A DNA stretch of 64,000 nt from Bog-756 sp963837805 (GCA_963837805.1 CAWIOU010000033.1:62001-126000), one strand, 5' to 3'; positions 32,052 to 40,993 are shown, counted from the stretch's first letter. Program-made: numbers and translations. Notes: generated by a model from the sequence alone, not told the origin.

Positions 32052-34157
32052 TCACCCGCCGTCGGGGGGATCCTCGGTGCCGCCCACCTCTTCGGGACCG
32101 GCGGCCGCCCCTACCGCGACCGGTTCGCCCATCGACTCCTCCAACAGTTGGGAGAGGTCGAGGACGCGCACGTCGTCCTCTTTGGCATTGGCCCTGACGG
32201 CGTCGTCGAGCATGATCATGCAGTAAGGACAGGCGGTCGACACCACGTCGGCGCCCGTCCCGATGGCCTCCTCGGTCCGTTCCATGTTGACCCGCTTGCC
32301 GATGTTCTCCTCGAGCCACATGCGGGCCCCGCCCGCACCGCAACAGAACCCCTTCTCGCGGCACCGCCTCATCTCGACCTGGGTGGCCCCGGGGATGGCG
32401 TCGATGACCGAACGGGGCTCGTCGAAGACCCGGTTGTGGCGACCCAGGTAGCAGGGATCGTGATAGGTGACCGTGCCCTCGTACCCCCCTCCGGGGGTGA
32501 GCTTCCCGGCGGTGACCAGGTGATCGAGGAGCTGACTGTGGTGGATCACCTCGAAGTCGCCGCCGAGGGCGGGGTACTCGTTGGCCAGTGAGTTGAAGCA
32601 GTGGGGGCAGGTGGCGATGACCTTCTTGACCCCGGCGTCGTCGAGGGTCTCGATGTTGGCCCGAGCCTGCTCCTGGTAGAGGTATTCGTTGCCCAGACGG
32701 CGGGCCGGGTCACCCGTGCAGCGCTCCTTGGGCCCGAGGATCCCGAAGGTGACACCGGCGCGGTGGAGCATGCGGGCGGTGGCCTGGGCGCCCTTTCGGG
32801 CCCGCTCGTCGAGAGCGCCGGCGCAGCCCACCCAGTAGAGATACTCGATGTCGTCGGGGATGGTGCCACTGATGACGGGCACCTCGAAGTCGAGCGTCGC
32901 CGTCCACTCGGTCCGCTTGGAGCTGCCGAGCCCCCACGGATCGCCCTGGTTCTCGATGTTGCGGAGCATGAGGCCGGCTTCGGTCGGGAACTTGGACTCC
33001 ATCAGCACCTCGTAGCGGCGCATGTCGATGATGGTGTCGATGTGCTCGATGTCGACCGGGCACTGCTCGACGCAGGCCCCGCAGGTGGTGCAGGACCACA
33101 GGACATCGGGGTCGATGACCATCGGGACCAGGTTCTCCACCTCGGCACCGGCCGCCCTGTTCTTGGCCATGACCCGGTCCGCCGACGCGAACAGGTTGTC
33201 CCGCAGGTCCATGATCAGGAGCTTGGGTGAGAGGGGCTTGCCGGTGTTCCAGGCCGGGCACTGCGATTGGCACCGGCCGCACTCCGTACAGGTGGCCATG
33301 TCGAGGAGCTGCTTCCACGAGAAGTCTTCGATGCGCCCCGCGCCGAAGACGACCTCGTCATCGTCACCCACGTCCTCCATCGACATGTCCGGAGTGGAGG
33401 CCAGGGCCCCGAGCGCCCGCGGACGGCGGGACGTGGCCACGTTGATGGGGGCCAGGAAGATGTGGAGGTGCTTCGAGTAGGAGACGAAGACCAGAAAGCC
33501 GGTGATGATGGCGATGTTGGCCAGCAGGGCCACCGTTTCGATGACGCTGTTGACCCCGGTGCCGAGGGGCTTGAGGACGTTGGCCAGCCCGTGGGATGCG
33601 AAGGCCCACCAGCCGTAGGGGAAGTTCCCGGTGTTGACCTGGGCGGCCCGGTACAGCAAGAGGGTGATCATGACCCCGGAGATCATGGCCAGTACCAGCC
33701 AGGCCGCCCCGGTGTGCGAGCCGAAGAAGCGGGAGCGCCGGTTCTCGCGCTTCGGAGAGTGCTTGACCCGGATGGCCACGAAGACCAGCAGGGAGACCAG
33801 GACGGCGACGGCGAAGAAATCCTCGAGGAAGCCGACCACCGCGGTGTGGCCGATCAGCGGGATGTGGAAGTCCCGTTGGAACAGACAACCGTAGGCCTCG
33901 ATGATGGTGAGGAACAGGACGGTGAAGCCCCAGAAGGTGAAGGCGTGGGCCAGCCCGGGCACCGTCCACTGCAGCAGCTTCTTCTGACCGCCCACCTCGA
34001 CGAGCTCGGCCTTGATCCGCTTGGGCACATCCCGGAAACGTGAGGGGACGGCGGGCTGGCCGGCCGAGATGAGCTTGAAGAGCCAGAAGAACCGGCGGCC
34101 GGCGATGGCGAACATCACCACGGTGATACCGAGGCCTACGGCAAGTCTGAGGGGCAC
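32052..34157 (-). CDS. Membrane iron-sulfur oxidoreductase (FadF / Rv0338c-like, heterodisulfide reductase family)
   Basis: 701 residues. About six N-terminal membrane helices (residues 1-245) form a NarI-like heme or quinone domain. Two 4Fe-4S motifs follow, CTECGRCQSQCP near 293 and CTTCGACVEQCP near 358. Two CCG domains come next, with GCAGALDERA, CPHCFNSLANEYP, the CYLGRHNRVFDEPR element and FCCGAGGARMW. This architecture is known from proteins linked to electron-transfer flavoprotein and menaquinone in fatty-acid oxidation. GTG 34157 has AGGAGG six bases upstream. A perfect 12-base inverted repeat lies 18 bases before the start. It follows dcd on the same strand. Confidence 0.88.
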   Translation of the reverse strand: MPLRLAVGLGITVVMFAIAGRRFFWLFKLISAGQPAVPSRFRDVPKRIKAELVEVGGQKKLLQWTVPGLAHAFTFWGFTVLFLTIIEAYGCLFQRDFHIPLIGHTAVVGFLEDFFAVAVLVSLLVFVAIRVKHSPKRENRRSRFFGSHTGAAWLVLAMISGVMITLLLYRAAQVNTGNFPYGWWAFASHGLANVLKPLGTGVNSVIETVALLANIAIITGFLVFVSYSKHLHIFLAPINVATSRRPRALGALASTPDMSMEDVGDDDEVVFGAGRIEDFSWKQLLDMATCTECGRCQSQCPAWNTGKPLSPKLLIMDLRDNLFASADRVMAKNRAAGAEVENLVPMVIDPDVLWSCTTCGACVEQCPVDIEHIDTIIDMRRYEVLMESKFPTEAGLMLRNIENQGDPWGLGSSKRTEWTATLDFEVPVISGTIPDDIEYLYWVGCAGALDERARKGAQATARMLHRAGVTFGILGPKERCTGDPARRLGNEYLYQEQARANIETLDDAGVKKVIATCPHCFNSLANEYPALGGDFEVIHHSQLLDHLVTAGKLTPGGGYEGTVTYHDPCYLGRHNRVFDEPRSVIDAIPGATQVEMRRCREKGFCCGAGGARMWLEENIGKRVNMERTEEAIGTGADVVSTACPYCMIMLDDAVRANAKEDDVRVLDLSQLLEESMGEPVAVGAAAGPEEVGGTEDPPDGG

Positions 34158-34174
34158 TGCATTCCTCCTAGGTG

Positions 34175-34190
34175 GTTACTAAAGAGTAAC
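34175..34190. promoter_or_regulatory. Inverted repeat GTTACT-N4-AGTAAC before the oxidoreductase
   Basis: A perfect 6-bp-arm palindrome with a 4-base centre (AAAG), 18-33 bases upstream of the FadF-like start. Size, symmetry and AT content fit a TetR-type operator. Confidence 0.5.
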
Positions 34191-34226
34191 AAAGCTCGAC
34201 GGCCCTGCTGGCCTGGGGCATCGGCA

Positions 34227-34787
34227 TTATCGGAAGTTGTCGGCATACCGGCTGGGGGTGGGGCCCCACTGGCCCTGGTACTTCGACTGGAGCCCGTCCG
34301 ATCCATAGGGATGGTCGGCCGGCGTGGTCATCTGGAGGAAGCTGATCTGGCCGATCTTCATCCCCGGATAGACGGTGATCGGGAGATTGGCCACATTGGA
34401 GAGCTCCAGGGTCAGGTGACCGTCCCACCCAGCGTCGACGAAGCCCGCCGTCGAGTGGATCAGGAGCCCGAGGCGGCCGAGCGAGGACTTGCCCTCCAGG
34501 CGCGCCACCAGGTCGGCGGGAAGGGTGACCTTCTCCTTGGTGGAACCCAGCACGAACTCCCCGGGATGGAGGATCAGCGGGTCCTCACCGATGTCCACCA
34601 GCTCGGTGAGGTCCTCTTGATCCTCACGGACGTCGATCACCCGGCTGGTGTGGTTCCGGAAGAGCCGGAAGTACTGATCGACGTGAAGATCCACCGACGA
34701 CGGCTGAATGCAGCTGTCGTCGAAGGGATCGATCACGATGGAGCCGGCGTCGAGCGCCTCGCGTATGGAGCGGTCTGAGAGAACCAT
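34227..34787 (-). CDS. dcd: dCTP deaminase
   Basis: 186 residues. It begins MVLSDRSIREALDAGSIVID. PFDDSCIQPSSVDLHVDQYF, LEGKSSLGRLGLLIHSTAGF and VDAGWDGHLTLELSN match Dcd, with the catalytic glutamate in the ELSN strand. It converts dCTP to dUTP; mycobacterial relatives also hydrolyse dUTP to dUMP in one enzyme, and that is possible here. The start is ATG 34787, with TATCGT nine bases upstream and no Shine-Dalgarno, so it may be leaderless. Confidence 0.93.
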   Translation of the reverse strand: MVLSDRSIREALDAGSIVIDPFDDSCIQPSSVDLHVDQYFRLFRNHTSRVIDVREDQEDLTELVDIGEDPLILHPGEFVLGSTKEKVTLPADLVARLEGKSSLGRLGLLIHSTAGFVDAGWDGHLTLELSNVANLPITVYPGMKIGQISFLQMTTPADHPYGSDGLQSKYQGQWGPTPSRYADNFR

Positions 34788-34802
34788 GCCGGACAGACGA
34801 TA

Positions 34803-35266
34803 GTGGTCTGCGCCCGCAGGGACCCAACCTGGAGCAATCGGCTGCCGTCGGCCCTCTCCCGGCCATCGGCACCGGTGGCCCTCGGAAATCCTGCCCGCCC
34901 GGGAAGGCGACGGCACCCGGTTGCAACCAATGGTTGCAGGAGGCGGCCGAACCGGCGATACTGGGCCCACCGGGCGGCGGCTGTCGGACGAATCCTGGCG
35001 TGATTGACCCGATCGTCCGACAGGTGGCGACGCGGGAATCGTGGCGGACGGAGAGTCGATTGGTTCAGGTCAGGCGGCGTGCGGCTTCCCCTTTCATACG
35101 AGAGGTACGGGAGCCCGACGGATTGATGCGGCAGGTCCAGGAGCCCCAAGCAGTGTCGTCGGCACCGGGGATTTCGTGCGAGGACGGACGGGGCCGGGAC
35201 GTGCGGGGATCGCCTGTCGGGATCCCCGGCGGCGCGGTCGACGGCCCGGTGGTATCGACCGACAGG
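34803..35266. other. Intergenic region dcd to small membrane protein
   Basis: About 460 bases with no convincing gene. In-frame extension of the plus-strand gene upstream of 35267 gives a low-complexity, unprotein-like sequence. The region contains the 17-base palindrome at 34922-34938 and the divergent dcd -10 element. Confidence 0.5.
34922..34938. promoter_or_regulatory. Perfect palindrome TGCAACCA-A-TGGTTGCA
   Basis: 8-bp arms around a single central base, about 135 bases upstream of dcd and about 330 upstream of the membrane gene on the other strand. It is operator-like; the regulator is unknown. Confidence 0.45.
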
Positions 35267-35650
35267 ATGGCCGCGCCGGTCCCGGCGTATCCCCCGGTGC
35301 CCGGCTTCGTGTCCCCCTTGCTGGCGTTGGTGGCCGCCCTCTCGATCCTGGAGGGCTACATCTGGTTGAACGTCATCGCCGTCGACCGGTGGCGCCCGTC
35401 GACGGTGGCCTTCGCCGTGGCTACCTGCGCGGTGGCCATCGTGTTCCTGTGGCCGGTGCGGGAGGGTCGGCGGGTGGTGGTCACCGCGGCGGTGGTCACC
35501 TCCGTGATCCTGGTGGTGACGACCGTCCTGGCCATGGCCGTCCGCCGTCCGGTGGTCGGCCGCCTGGCCGGTGTGTGCGATCTTCTGTTCGCAGTCGCCG
35601 CCCTGGCCACGGTGGCAGCCATCGAGCACCTGGCCCGACGTACGTCCTGA
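35267..35650 (+). CDS. Small four-helix membrane protein
   Basis: About 127 residues from ATG 35267 (MAAPVPAYPPVPGFVSPLLA). Four hydrophobic segments follow, LLALVAALSILEGYIWLN, TVAFAVATCAVAIVFLW, VVVTAAVVTSVILVVTTVLA and LAGVCDLLFAVAALATVAAI, separated by short basic loops. No family is recognised. No Shine-Dalgarno is obvious, so the start is tentative. It converges on the geranylgeranyl reductase gene with a 10-base gap. Confidence 0.5.
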   Translation: MAAPVPAYPPVPGFVSPLLALVAALSILEGYIWLNVIAVDRWRPSTVAFAVATCAVAIVFLWPVREGRRVVVTAAVVTSVILVVTTVLAMAVRRPVVGRLAGVCDLLFAVAALATVAAIEHLARRTS

Positions 35651-35660
35651 CCCGTCGGTC

Positions 35661-36924
35661 TCAGCTGCCGTCGAAGGTGGCGGCGAACCAGCGGGACACC
35701 TCGGACCGGGCCGTCACCGCCCGACCGACCAGGGTCGAGGCCGCGGCGACATGTCGGGCCCGCCCGGGCGGAGCCCCGTCGAGCAGCTCGTTCCAGAAGA
35801 TTCCCCATCCACCGGCCAGGGCCCGTCCGATCGTCGGGGCGGTCAGCAGGCGGCCGACCGCAGAGACGGCGACGGGCCGCCCGACCAGCGCGCCGTGACC
35901 GGCGGCGGTGATCCGCTGATAGGGCAGATGGGCCCGCGCCAGCTCGTGGCGGTACCCGACGGCGGCCCGACCGGGCGAGGCGACGATCGCCTCGGCCGCC
36001 GCCCGCCCGCTGGACAGTGCCTGGGCAATACCTTCACCCTGGAGGGGATTGACCAGGCCGGCGGCATCGCCGACCAGGAGCACTCGCCCCGACGCCGGCG
36101 TGGTGCCCACCATTCCCATCTTGAGCCATCCGCCCAGGCGCCGGGGCAACCCCCCGGCGGGAACCCCGTCCAGAAGTCCGAGGTCCACCAGGTGGTGCAG
36201 GTAGGCGGGCAGCGCCCGAACCGCCCCGGCCCCGCTCTGCCGGTCGGCCAAGGTACCGATCCCGATGCCGATGTTGGCCACTCCCCCCGGTCCGGGGAAG
36301 ACCCATCCGTAGCCGGGGAAAGCGTGCCACCGGGTCTGCTCCCACAGTGTGATGGCCGGGAGCTCGACGTGCTGGTCGAGGTAGCTGCGCACGGCGAACC
36401 CCCAGAGCACGCGGGCGCTGTCGACGAGTCCGGCGCTGGCGGCCACGTGACTGGTGGCGCCGTCGGCCCCGATCACGAAATCAGCCCGGAGCTCGTTGCC
36501 CCCGCCGATGGCGAATCCGTCGAGATCGGATCCCGACCACAACGGGCGGTCGGCCCGGCCTTCGCAGGGAACGGCTCCGGCGTCGACCGCCGCGGCCCGC
36601 AGGTCGGAGTCCAGCACGGTCCGGGGCACGGCCCGGGCCCGGCCCGGGTAGGACAGGCCGGCGAAGCAGGGCAGCACCACCCGCCGCCCGGTCGGGCCCA
36701 CCACCACCATGTCGCCGACGTCGAGGCCGGGGGGCTCGGGGACGCCGAGATCGGCCAGGACCTGAAGGCCCCTCGGCCCGACGAAGTCGCCACAGGCCTT
36801 GTCGCGGGAACGGGGCCTTGTCCAGCAGGGCCACGTGGACGCCGGCGCGGGCCAGGACCAGCGCGGCGATGCTGCCGGCCGGTCCGGCCCCGACCACCAG
36901 CACGTCGAAGCGCCTCGAGTCCAC
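35661..36924 (-). pseudogene. Geranylgeranyl reductase family flavoprotein (MenJ-like), frame broken near 36808
   Basis: The first frame from GTG 36924 (AGAGGAG upstream) encodes the FAD Rossmann start DVLVVGAGPAGSIAALVLAR and LLDKAPFPR. Near 36803-36810 the frame changes, and the protein resumes as DKACGDFVGPRGLQVLADLG in another frame and runs to 35661. That part includes GADGATSHVA, FPGYGWVFPGPGGVANIGIG and VLLVGDAAGLVNPLQGEGIA. The family motif FPRDK-CGD spans the break, so two bases are probably missing from a GGG run. Restored length is about 421. It probably reduces the isoprenoid chain of menaquinone or a related lipid. It is divergent from menG. Confidence 0.88.
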
Positions 36925-36983
36925 TCCACTCCTCTCGGGCGTTGACCGCCTACGGTGAGATCTTCGCATTCCGAGGAGGCGAC

Positions 36984-37718
36984 ATGGAGATCCCCGACCC
37001 GGACCCATCCAACCGGTTCGCCCAGAAGCTCTTCGCGCCCCTGCCCGATCGGTACGACCGACTGGCCGAGATCCTGTCCCTGGGACAGAACGGTCGCTGG
37101 CGGAAGGAGATGGTCGACCACATCGTGGTCGACCGTCCCGACCTGGTGCTGGACGTGGCTTCGGGCACGGCCGGCGTGGCCATCCAGCTCGCCGACCGCA
37201 GCGGTGCCCGGGTCGTCGGACTCGACCTCACCCTCGACATGTTGCGCCGGGGGCAGCGCAATGTCGCCGAACACCTGGTGGGTGAACGCGTCCAGTTGGT
37301 GGCGGGCCGGGCCGAGCAGACCCCGTTCGGCGATCAGCGTTTCGACGCGCTGACCTTCACCTATCTCTTGCGCTACGTCGACGACCCCGAGGCCACGCTC
37401 ATCGAACTGGCCCGACTGGTCAAGCCCGGGGGAGCGGTGGCCAGCCTCGAGTTCCTTCTCCCGAAGAGCCGGTTCTGGCGCTTCTGGTGGTGGGGGTACA
37501 CACGTCTGCTCCTTCCCGCCGGCGGCTGGATCACCGGCGGAAGCGAGTGGTTCGAAGTGGGCCGGTTCCTCGGCCCCAACATCTCGGCCCATTACCGGCG
37601 CTACCCCGTGGAGTGGACGGTCGAGGCCTGGAAGCGGGCCGGCTTCGTCGACATCGGCGTGCGCCGTATGAGCCTGGGTGGGGGTCTGGTCATGTGGGGC
37701 CGGCGCGCCGATGCGTGA
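36984..37718 (+). CDS. menG: Demethylmenaquinone methyltransferase (UbiE/MenG family)
   Basis: 244 residues. It begins at ATG 36984 behind GAGGAGG. The SAM-binding motif is VLDVASGTAGVAIQLAD. FAPLPDRYDRLAEILSLGQN and the C-terminal HYRRYPVEWTVEAWKRAGF are UbiE-like. It would add the final methyl group to the menaquinone ring. Divergent from a geranylgeranyl reductase that could saturate the side chain, and overlapping a membrane protein by 8 bases. The gene name is likely but not certain, because paralogues with other substrates exist. Confidence 0.82.
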   Translation: MEIPDPDPSNRFAQKLFAPLPDRYDRLAEILSLGQNGRWRKEMVDHIVVDRPDLVLDVASGTAGVAIQLADRSGARVVGLDLTLDMLRRGQRNVAEHLVGERVQLVAGRAEQTPFGDQRFDALTFTYLLRYVDDPEATLIELARLVKPGGAVASLEFLLPKSRFWRFWWWGYTRLLLPAGGWITGGSEWFEVGRFLGPNISAHYRRYPVEWTVEAWKRAGFVDIGVRRMSLGGGLVMWGRRADA

Positions 37719-38469
37719 ATCCCCGGCGCCGGGAGGCCCCCAGCCCGAACAACGACCCTCCTACTACGCAGCCCGACCCGGCGGCTGGCGGGACTGGTGG
37801 ACCCTCCTGCATCCGCCCTACACCGGGTGGCACCTCTCCTACGTGGTCATCGGCGCCTGCCTGGCACCGATCGTCAACGTCACCAGACTGGTGGCCACCC
37901 TGTTGGCCTTCTTCCTCGCCGTCGGCCTGGCCGCCCACGCCCTCGACGAACTGAACGGCCGACCGCTTCGCACGCGGATACCCCGGGCCGCGCTCATTGC
38001 CGCGGCCGCCGGAGGTCTGACCGGCGCCATCGCGCTCGGGATCGCCGGCATCGTCCAGGTCGGGCCGGCGCTGGTGCCGTTCCTCGTCGTCGGGCCCCTC
38101 CTGGTCGTGGGCTACAACTTCGAGCTTCTCGGGGGCATCATCCACAACGACATCGGATTCGCGGCCAGCTGGGGGGCGTTTCCGGTACTGACCGCCTACG
38201 TGGCCCAGACCGGGACCTTGGCCCTGGCGCCGGTCATCGCCGCCGCGGGGGCACTCGGCCTCTCCATGGCCCAGCGAACGCTCAGCACTCCGGCCCGGCT
38301 CCTGCGCCGACGGGCCACGGACGTGGCCGGCTCGATCGCGGTAGCCGACGACGACCCGATTCCAGTCGATCGGGCCGTGCTGCTGGCCCCTCTGGAACGT
38401 GCCCTCCGCGCCCTCTCCTGGGCGGTCATGCTGCTGGCCGCGGCCTTCGCCGTGGCCAGGCTGCGTTAG
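37711..38469 (+). CDS. Polytopic membrane protein, possibly UbiA-like
   Basis: 252 residues from ATG 37711, 8 bases inside menG. Seven or eight hydrophobic segments are separated by short loops. A motif AHALDELNGRPLRTRIPRAA sits after the second helix, roughly where UbiA enzymes carry an Asp-rich loop, and the later NFELLGGIIHNDIGFAASWG adds acidic residues at a membrane face. The classic NxxxDxxxD motif is absent, so prenyltransferase activity is only a guess supported by the menaquinone neighbours. It ends against the SRPBCC gene with overlapping stops (TTAG). Confidence 0.65.
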   Translation: MRESPAPGGPQPEQRPSYYAARPGGWRDWWTLLHPPYTGWHLSYVVIGACLAPIVNVTRLVATLLAFFLAVGLAAHALDELNGRPLRTRIPRAALIAAAAGGLTGAIALGIAGIVQVGPALVPFLVVGPLLVVGYNFELLGGIIHNDIGFAASWGAFPVLTAYVAQTGTLALAPVIAAAGALGLSMAQRTLSTPARLLRRRATDVAGSIAVADDDPIPVDRAVLLAPLERALRALSWAVMLLAAAFAVARLR

Positions 38470-38924
38470 AGGACGCCGATCCGCCGCCGAAACCCGGCCA
38501 CCGTCGACTCGACCACCCGGTCGTGTCCCCACTGCAGCAGCGGCCGACCGACCCGGCTGGCCAGCCGCATGGCCGGCTGACGCATCTCGACCTCCCAGAA
38601 GGCCTCCACTGAGGTGCCTCCCTCCTGGGGTCGGAACCGGAGATGGGCATCCCCGACCAGATCCCCGTCGACGTCGGCGTCGATGGCCGTCGGGCGTTCG
38701 CATCCCTCGAGCCGGATGCGGATCCGCATCCGATAGGGAAGCGGTGGGCTGACCGTGCCCGACAGCACCGACCCAGGGGCCAGGCCGCCACCTTCGATCC
38801 GGAAGTCGGTGAGCCAGGGCCACCAGGTCTCGAACTGGTCGACCGCCTCGATCTGCTGCCACAGGCGCTCGGGCTCCAGGTCGAATCCGAACGTGTTCCG
38901 GTAGGTCAGGACGGGGGCGGCCAC
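38466..38924 (-). CDS. SRPBCC (polyketide-cyclase/START-like) family protein
   Basis: 152 residues from GTG 38924: VAAPVLTYRNTFGFDLEPER, then LWQQIEAVDQFETWWPWLTD, GGGLAPGSVLSGTVSPPLPY, TAIDADVDGDLVGDAHLRF and EAFWEVEMRQPAMRLASRVG. This is the helix-grip pattern that binds hydrophobic ligands. TACCCT lies 6 bases before the GTG, which supports a leaderless start over longer in-frame starts. The ligand is unknown. It is divergent from the chorismate-lyase-like gene. Confidence 0.8.
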   Translation of the reverse strand: MAAPVLTYRNTFGFDLEPERLWQQIEAVDQFETWWPWLTDFRIEGGGLAPGSVLSGTVSPPLPYRMRIRIRLEGCERPTAIDADVDGDLVGDAHLRFRPQEGGTSVEAFWEVEMRQPAMRLASRVGRPLLQWGHDRVVESTVAGFRRRIGVL

Positions 38925-38930
38925 GGTCCC

Positions 38931-39004
38931 AGGGTACGGGCCGGCCAGGCCCGGAGCCTCGGGGGCGGATCGGGCCGTGGTCGTCCCCACCACCGGAGTA
39001 CGTT
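38931..39004. promoter_or_regulatory. Divergent leaderless promoters
   Basis: TACCCT on the minus strand (38936-38931) is 6 bases before GTG 38924. TACGTT on the plus strand (38999-39004) is 8 bases before GTG 39013. Both genes lack a Shine-Dalgarno. Confidence 0.45.
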
Positions 39005-39012
39005 CGGACGGT

Positions 39013-39594
39013 GTGAACCGATGTTCGTCGTGCGCCGCCATGTGGCCCTCAACAGACGGCGGGTCGGCTGCGGGGGCGCTGGCGTCAGCCCTGGAGAGAG
39101 ACGCATGGACGGTGACCGAACTACTGGAGCACGTTGCCCGTGAGCCGATCGACGCCGACATCCGCCGTCAGGTCATCGGTCCCGGGTCGGCCGACGAATG
39201 GCTCGGGCTCCCGTCCGGGGCGCCGACACTGGAGCGGGCGGTGGTCCTGGCCGGCCAGGTCAGCGGCAGAAACTTCGTCTACGCCGAATCAGCCATCGCC
39301 GCCGACCGGCTCCCCCGCTCGGTGCGGTCCCGGTTGGAGGCGAGCCGGGACCCGATCGGCAGAGTGCTGCTCGACCACGAGATCGCCCTGCGCCGCCATC
39401 AGCTTCCCGGCCCCGTGGTGGCCAGGCACGCCGACCGGACGGGCGGGAGCGTTCTCGACGACGTCGTCCTCACTCGCCGCTACCGCCTCATCGTCGACGG
39501 GGCACCAGTCATGGTCATCAGCGAATGGTTCCTCGCCCCGGTGGTGAGTGCCGTCGCCGACCACCTGGGCAGCCCCACCGTCCCGAGAGGCTGA
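39013..39594 (+). CDS. Chorismate lyase-like (UbiC / DUF98-type) protein
   Basis: 193 residues from GTG 39013. The C-terminal part carries the fold seen in chorismate lyases and UTRA domains: YAESAIAADRLP, SRDPIGRVLLDHEIALRRHQL, and RRYRLIVDGAPVMVISEWFL with the conserved arginine and glutamate positions. The N-terminus (WTVTELLEHVAREPIDADIR) is less clear. Family members make 4-hydroxybenzoate from chorismate, as Rv2949c does for phenolic glycolipids. In a menaquinone-using organism the product would not be ubiquinone. Alternatively it is a ligand-binding domain without catalysis. Confidence 0.6.
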   Translation: MNRCSSCAAMWPSTDGGSAAGALASALERDAWTVTELLEHVAREPIDADIRRQVIGPGSADEWLGLPSGAPTLERAVVLAGQVSGRNFVYAESAIAADRLPRSVRSRLEASRDPIGRVLLDHEIALRRHQLPGPVVARHADRTGGSVLDDVVLTRRYRLIVDGAPVMVISEWFLAPVVSAVADHLGSPTVPRG

Positions 39595-39603
39595 CCACGC
39601 GGA

Positions 39604-40848
39604 TCAGGAGGCGGGTCCGACCACCGTCACCAGCGTGCCGATAGGGGTGAGCGGCCACACCTGAGCGGCGTCGGCGATCGCCATCTCGACACATCCGTTG
39701 CTCTGCGGAAATCCGTACGAGGCCCGGACGAATCCGTGGAGGGCGTCACCCCCGTTGAAGTAGCTGGCCCACGGGACGTTCGGATCGTCGTACTTGCTGC
39801 CGTCGGGGTTGGTGCCCTGCATCCTCGAGCTGACCACATGCTCGAAGACGGGGTAGGTCCCGTCGACCGTGTCGGCTCCCGGGGCCCCGGTGTTGACGGG
39901 GACGCCCACCAGCTTCGGAACACCGTTCTCGAAGAGGGTGAGTGATTCGGGGAGCTGCTTGGACACGTACACGTACGTGTACGGGTTGCCGTTGGTCTTG
40001 CCGGCGGCGATGTCGGCCAGCAGTGTCGACCACACCTCCTTGCCGGCCACGCCGTCCACGGCCAGGCCGTTCTGGTTCTCGAAGTTCATCACCGCGCCCT
40101 TGGTGATGACGTCTTCCGCGCCCTCTGTCCACAGTGAGGTGAGCGATACCGGGGTGCCGGGCCACCGCCAATTGAACGTCCCCGCCTGGGCCGTCGCGGC
40201 CAGGGCCGCGGAGCTCAACGGCGCCTTGGCGCTGAAGGTCACCGGGAGATAGCCGAGTTGGGCCAGCAGCTGCTGGAGCCGCTCCGTGCTCGCCTGGGCC
40301 ACGGTGAAGGTGATGGTGGCGGGGGCGGTCAGCACCTGGCCGCCGGCGCCGTGTGGCCCGGCGGAGCCGGCCGGGATGACCAGGGTCTCGGTCGTGGTGG
40401 GGATGAACGGCGCCGCGGCCACGAACGAAACTGAGGTCGGCCCGACCCGCGTCCACGACCCCTTCACCGGAGGGTTGAAGGCAGGCATGCCCGCCGCGCT
40501 GATCACCGGCGCCGAGAGGCGCACGGTCACCAGCTGATTGGACGGCACGTTGGTGGCGCCGGCCGCAGGAGTGCTGGAGACCACGGTGAGCGGATCGGGC
40601 CTGGTCGGGGCGGTCACGGCACCGGCGTGACCCGGGCCGGAGCGACCGCCGGTTCCCCCATGGCGCCCGATGGCGTAGGCGGCCCCGGCCACGGCCACCA
40701 CGGCGACGACGACCGCCGCCGCCCAGGCCGCCCGGTGGCGCTTCGGTGGTGGAACCAGGATCTGGTACTCGGCCATGGCTACGGGCACTCCGGTGCGGTC
40801 GTCGGGTACTCCTGCTCGGTCCTGCTCGGGAGGCCGCCCACTCTCCAA
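39604..40848 (-). CDS. L,D-transpeptidase (YkuD) with Ig-like and peptidoglycan-binding domains
   Basis: 414 residues. A cytoplasmic start is followed by a membrane anchor at about 40-60 (AAWAAAVVVAVVAVAGAAYA). An Ig-like domain (STPAAGATNVPSNQLVTVRL) comes next, then a peptidoglycan-binding-like helical domain (RLQQLLAQLGYLPV to ENQNGLAVDGVAGKEVW). A C-terminal YkuD domain ends in HGFVRASYGFPQSNGCVEM, containing the catalytic His, Ser, Gly and Cys. It forms 3-3 cross-links in the wall, as in mycobacterial Ldt enzymes. TTG 40848 has TACTCT five bases before it; ATG 40776 is an alternative start. Confidence 0.9.
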   Translation of the reverse strand: MESGRPPEQDRAGVPDDRTGVPVAMAEYQILVPPPKRHRAAWAAAVVVAVVAVAGAAYAIGRHGGTGGRSGPGHAGAVTAPTRPDPLTVVSSTPAAGATNVPSNQLVTVRLSAPVISAAGMPAFNPPVKGSWTRVGPTSVSFVAAAPFIPTTTETLVIPAGSAGPHGAGGQVLTAPATITFTVAQASTERLQQLLAQLGYLPVTFSAKAPLSSAALAATAQAGTFNWRWPGTPVSLTSLWTEGAEDVITKGAVMNFENQNGLAVDGVAGKEVWSTLLADIAAGKTNGNPYTYVYVSKQLPESLTLFENGVPKLVGVPVNTGAPGADTVDGTYPVFEHVVSSRMQGTNPDGSKYDDPNVPWASYFNGGDALHGFVRASYGFPQSNGCVEMAIADAAQVWPLTPIGTLVTVVGPAS

Positions 40849-40993
40849 CGCCGAGAGTAGTCAGTGGGAGGGGGGAATCGGTTTCAGGGTGGGCCGCCGC
40901 CGGGCGATGACGGACATGTCCCCGGGGCGTACCCGTGTTCGAATCGGGTGTCGTTGGCTAGCGTCGTGGGCAAGCAACCCGGAGGTGACCACG

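Noticed and set aside
34934..35266. N-terminal 111-residue extension of the small membrane protein at 35267
   Set aside because: Composition is Arg/Gly/Pro-rich without structure or conservation hints; the membrane protein reads naturally from ATG 35267.
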